In this document: positions 17,601-19,823 of the stretch, one piece after another
Layout: each line of letters starts with the position of its first letter
Position numbering within the stretch: position 1 is the first letter of the stretch
Source of the DNA: an uncultured Lachnoclostridium sp.
GTDB taxonomy: Bacteria; Bacillota; Clostridia; Lachnospirales; Lachnospiraceae
Assembly (NCBI GenBank): GCA_905212635.1
Contig: CAJMFH010000039.1
Span: 1-19,823 of the forward strand
DNA length: 19,823 bases
Direction of reading: 5' to 3'
Translations under genes and position numbers: made by a program
Notes under the pieces: model-generated
Told to the model about the DNA's origin: nothing
The model's input: the letters and a program-made list of their open reading frames with translations, nothing else
The model's database searches: none

Positions 17601-18143
17601 CGCAGCCGCAGAAGTGAAGGAAGAATCTCCCTGTACATAGAGATTCGCTGTTCCTTCAATGTCCATAACCGGAAACAACGGACTGTACGAAATGGTCGCA
17701 CCTCCACCCAGATCATTGCCATACAGGCTGTCATTTTTTATCGTGGCACCATCAAAGATGATGTTTGCTTCGACTCCCTCTGCCACCACGATATGGGTAT
17801 CGATCAGCTCACCATTGATCTCATTGCTTCCTTTGATGATATAATTTCTATTTTCTGTAATATTGATCTCGATGACTTTTACCGTCGTCTCCCTGCCAAA
17901 ATAATCCACAATTGTTTTGTCCGTTATAAGTGACGCATCCGACAGATTGTAAGTAATGTCATTTTTCGTCGGCATCGAAAGCGCCTTCATTTCCTCCAGT
18001 GTCGTCTGTCCTTTCGCATACGCATCGGTATACGATACAAACGGAATGCTGGTAAGCATCGTCGCCGTCAAAGTTGCAATGCAGATGACTTTCTTTGCCT
18101 GTCTGCGGATCTTTCTGTTGTTAAAATAATTTTCTCGTCTCAT
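14694..18143 (-). CDS. Large secreted repeat protein, copy 2 (paralogue of copy 1)
   Basis: This complete 1149-residue protein has the same architecture as copy 1. The signal peptide has the basic start RRQAKK, a hydrophobic core and likely cleavage after TDAYA. The beta-rich front region (about 50-400) again holds NGELIDTHIVVAEGVEANIIF. GLUG-like repeats are at about 580-770 (NYGVIKNVHF, NYGTIENCSV, NFGTIRGCF), an Ig/MBG-like module at about 850-925, a short Pro/Thr/Ser stalk at about 926-995, and the LRR_5 tail from about 996. The front halves of copies 1 and 2 align clearly but have diverged, while the tail is identical in DNA to copy 3. The ATG has GGAGG six bases upstream. Copy 1 begins 41 bases after its stop. 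No anchor motif is visible. A surface or secreted role is inferred; the ligand is unknown. Confidence 0.88.
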   Translation of the reverse strand: MRRENYFNNRKIRRQAKKVICIATLTATMLTSIPFVSYTDAYAKGQTTLEEMKALSMPTKNDITYNLSDASLITDKTIVDYFGRETTVKVIEINITENRNYIIKGSNEINGELIDTHIVVAEGVEANIIFDGATIKNDSLYGNDLGGGATISYSPLFPVMDIEGTANLYVQGDSSFTSAAATENPVICVTGQMTLKEGTGSLKLATGSGEGVYSQNQVICGYKKGKWGNVTINGGKLDFTGRIYNVDQFTMTGGTITSKVDEGQVILAKDINIHGGVWEHTQEEATPLGVIGAYDSITVSGGSLNLLRGKEAGGSCRAFDGVGIRIIKGTIRHDNMDISYACDAYANRLQSKSFTLKNLPANAKVKAINGVPRADLTTTSKGELENILLADECNVNVIEIENDKNLYKYKYAADTESMEPDTDTKVYNVTLKFINEDGSTTKKTVKLADDFTIQGQYFDGVDFYECLDANGEVVTDTNPFIISESNTELTLKKKTVTVTIDGTKIEGNVIPEAEHIYGILPDGGEKWTQCTDLAYPGDVMKEDTRLVTIPSQKREGKWFVEFGSPDKMWWIRNQIYNNNSLNVVLVNDLDFEGEDAESLISNYGNPEYYGIFDGDGHVIKNMECRKLYVLPERNYGVIKNVHFNNIRIQEPDSNWSRSGIICGNNYGTIENCSVETCEIETLGENQYSGPTKELVKGLNVYGALAGANFGTIRGCFASGVTFSGDGVSYPIAQDFSQSKLENVYYQADVESGEVAKTAAQFKFGEVCSLLNQGVTDGSQYWYQNIDNDAEKDALPVPDRSHGTSHGTVYSGYQGCTKAYSNTELPDTPSHEVNYTAENNVLTGVCKADPSHTVTMTLTAEDIVYDGKEHKAVLDKTYSDAWGEAEADAEIVYTRDGKPTTDLTSAGTIKASVTMGDAVIEVTYTIKEVPTPAPTASPSAVPTISPAAPASANPNPENTPSANVPSGDKIAETPVPSDKPSVAPNETPGETKAPKATKAPQAEGTKVKSKKGDTYKVTDTSGKTPEVKLTKSAAKKKAKTVVIPKTVKIDGVKYKVTSIAKEAFAGSKNLKKVVIGAEIEKIGVKAFYNCPNLKSVTIESTGLTAKTVGTKAFAKIHKKAVVGVPKAKKAEYKKWLKKRGIGGKQKITGM
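14731..15347 (-). repeat. 617-base identical tract, copy in surface gene 2
   Basis: By eye this stretch matches 18224-18840 base for base at a constant offset of 3493. It encodes the end of the stalk and nearly all of the LRR_5 tail. Just left of it single mismatches appear (for example at 14730). Right of it the stalk differs by an insertion, and the Ig-like module beyond has scattered substitutions. Confidence 0.9.
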
Positions 18144-18186
18144 AATTTTCCTCCAAGTCTTTATTTCATACTATTTCTATCTTCCA

Positions 18187-19823
18187 TCACTGCCCCATAA
18201 TCTTCTGTTTGCCGCCGATTCCGCGCTTTTTCAGCCATTTTTTGTATTCTGCCTTCTTGGCTTTTGGCACTCCCACAACGGCTTTTTTGTGAATCTTTGC
18301 AAATGCTTTTGTGCCAACGGTCTTTGCCGTTAAGCCGGTAGATTCGATCGTAACGGACTTCAGATTCGGACAATTATAAAATGCTTTTACCCCGATTTTC
18401 TCAATCTCTGCTCCGATCACAACCTTTTTCAGGTTTTTACTGCCGGCAAATGCTTCTTTCGCGATCGATGTCACTTTATACTTTACGCCGTCAATTTTTA
18501 CCGTCTTCGGAATGACAACGGTTTTTGCTTTCTTTTTCGCGGCACTCTTTGTCAGTTTGACCTCCGGTGTCTTGCCGGAAGTGTCCGTTACTTTGTAGGT
18601 GTCGCCTTTTTTTGACTTTACTTTTGTTCCCTCTGCCTGTGGTGCCTTTGTGGCTTTCGGTGCTTTGGTTTCGCCCGGTGTTTCGTTTGGTGCAACACTC
18701 GGTTTATCGCTTGGTACCGGTGTCTCGGCTATTTTGTCGCCCGATGGCACATTCGCCGAAGGAGTGTTTTCCGGATTTGGATTTGCCGATGCTGGTGCAG
18801 CCGGACTTATCGTCGGTACTGCGGATGGACTTGCGGTCGGCGTGCCTGCCGGTGTCGCCGTCGGTGCAGCACTCGGTTGGTTCGTTGCTGCCGGGGTCGG
18901 CGTTGGGGTCGATCCTGCTTTAATTGTATACGTCACTTCAATCACTACGTCTCCCATCGTGACAGATGCCTTGATCGTTCCAGCACTCGTCAGATCGGTT
19001 GTCGGTTTGCCGTCTCTTGTGTAGGCAATTTCCGCGTCGGATTCTGCCTCGCCCCACGCATCACTGTATGTCTTATTTAATACGGCTTTGTGCTCTTTTC
19101 CATCATATGCCGCATCTTCTGCCGTCAATGTCATCGTTACCGTGTGCGAAGGATCTGTTTTACATCCCCCTGTCAGCACGTTATTTTCAGTAGTGTAGTT
19201 CGCTTCATGGTATGGTGTATCATGTAATATACTATTGGAATATCCCTTTGTCTTGCAGTCCTGATAACCATAATAAACGGTTCCGTGGTTAGCGTCTGCC
19301 ACCGGAGCATCATCCGGCTCTCCGTCATTGTCAATGTTCTGATACCAAACTTGGCTTCCATCCGTCACACCCTGATTCAAAAGGCTGCACACTTCACCGG
19401 ACTTAAACTGCGTTGCTGTCTTTGCGACCTCTCCGGTTTCTACTTCTGCCTCATAATACGAATTTTCAATCGTACTCTGCGAAAGTTCATGCGCGATCGG
19501 ATAGACCTCTCCGCCTCCTTCAAACGTGATGTCTTTGGTATAACTTCCCTTGATCGTACCAAAGTTTCCTCCTGCCAGAGCACCCCACTCACACAGTCTG
19601 TCATATATGTAGACTTGCCCTGTACTGCTATTTATTTCTTTTGCATACGTAGGAATCGATGCTCCATTTACAGAACAGTTTTCAATCACCCCGTAATTTG
19701 CTTTACATAAAATACCACTTCTGCCGAGGTTGTGGTTGTAGTCAGGAGTTTTCATCGTTATATCTTTAAAGTGAATATTTTTTATCGTTCCATAATTTTC
19801 TTGTGTAAGGAAATAGAACTGCT
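18187..19823 (-). CDS. Large secreted repeat protein, copy 3, 5' part beyond the window
   Basis: The frame is open from the right edge to a TGA at 18187, giving about 545 visible residues. The ATG at 19755 is internal: upstream codons read NYGTIKNIHFKDIT, continuing the GLUG-like repeats seen in copies 1 and 2. In order I see GLUG-like repeats (NYGTIKNIHF, NYGVIENCSV, NFGTIKGSY), the EVCSLLNQGVTDGSQ segment shared by all three copies, the Ig/MBG-like module (YDGKEHKAVLNKTYSDAWGE), the longest of the compared copy 2/3 stalks (TPTPTPAATNQPSAAPTATP and onward), and the LRR_5 tail ending WLKKRGIGGKQKI. The signal peptide and front region should lie outside the window. The gene is the first visible member of the operon; copy 2 begins 43 bases after its stop. 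Confidence 0.88.
   Translation of the reverse strand, partial: QFYFLTQENYGTIKNIHFKDITMKTPDYNHNLGRSGILCKANYGVIENCSVNGASIPTYAKEINSSTGQVYIYDRLCEWGALAGGNFGTIKGSYTKDITFEGGGEVYPIAHELSQSTIENSYYEAEVETGEVAKTATQFKSGEVCSLLNQGVTDGSQVWYQNIDNDGEPDDAPVADANHGTVYYGYQDCKTKGYSNSILHDTPYHEANYTTENNVLTGGCKTDPSHTVTMTLTAEDAAYDGKEHKAVLNKTYSDAWGEAESDAEIAYTRDGKPTTDLTSAGTIKASVTMGDVVIEVTYTIKAGSTPTPTPAATNQPSAAPTATPAGTPTASPSAVPTISPAAPASANPNPENTPSANVPSGDKIAETPVPSDKPSVAPNETPGETKAPKATKAPQAEGTKVKSKKGDTYKVTDTSGKTPEVKLTKSAAKKKAKTVVIPKTVKIDGVKYKVTSIAKEAFAGSKNLKKVVIGAEIEKIGVKAFYNCPNLKSVTIESTGLTAKTVGTKAFAKIHKKAVVGVPKAKKAEYKKWLKKRGIGGKQKIMGQ
18224..18840 (-). repeat. 617-base identical tract, copy in surface gene 3
   Basis: This is the partner of the tract at 14731-15347, with the same sequence and orientation. 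The direct repeats are 3493 bases apart, so recombination between them would delete or duplicate one complete gene-length unit while keeping a hybrid reading frame intact. Confidence 0.9.

Overview
The window looks like part of a chromosome of an anaerobic gut-type Clostridia bacterium, most likely Lachnospiraceae. This is inferred from gene content: large secreted proteins with Pro/Thr-rich stalks and BspA-type leucine-rich tails, a Csp-like subtilisin-family protease, a fused FeoA-FeoB iron transporter, and strong AGGAGG-type ribosome binding sites. I cannot name the genus. Every intact gene is on the minus strand, so transcription runs from the right edge to the left.

Right part (10.2-19.8 kb): three tandem paralogous secreted proteins (the first is cut by the right edge) are followed 11 bases later by a family 8 glycosyltransferase. 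Spacings of 43, 41 (from the chosen start) and 11 bases suggest one operon whose promoter lies outside the window. Each surface protein has a beta-helix-like/carbohydrate-binding-like front, GLUG-like repeats, an Ig-like module, a Pro/Thr/Ser/Ala stalk of variable length and a leucine-rich C-terminal module. A 617-base stretch encoding the stalk end and C-terminal module is identical in copies 2 and 3, although the flanking sequence has diverged. This points to recent gene conversion or duplication.

Middle (7.0-10.2 kb): a ThrH-type HAD phosphatase with a good sigma-A promoter is followed 14 bases later by feoAB, which ends at a strong hairpin terminator. Next to it (6.5-7.0 kb) is an AT-rich island holding a plus-strand remnant of an Abi_2/HEPN-type abortive-infection gene, with its start and the Rx4H motif still recognisable but the centre missing.

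Left part (0.16-6.4 kb): a Na/Pi cotransporter with a PhoU-like tail overlaps a CorA-type transporter by ATGA. Next comes a methyl-accepting chemotaxis protein whose 601-codon frame is intact except for one in-frame TAA at codon 76. Last is a Csp-like S8 peptidase that probably starts at a GTG. The first 156 bases hold no gene that I can support.

I found no tRNA, rRNA, CRISPR array, transposase or riboswitch. The points most worth a second look are the identical tract in the surface-protein array with its linked glycosyltransferase, the single-nonsense chemoreceptor, and the decayed Abi gene.
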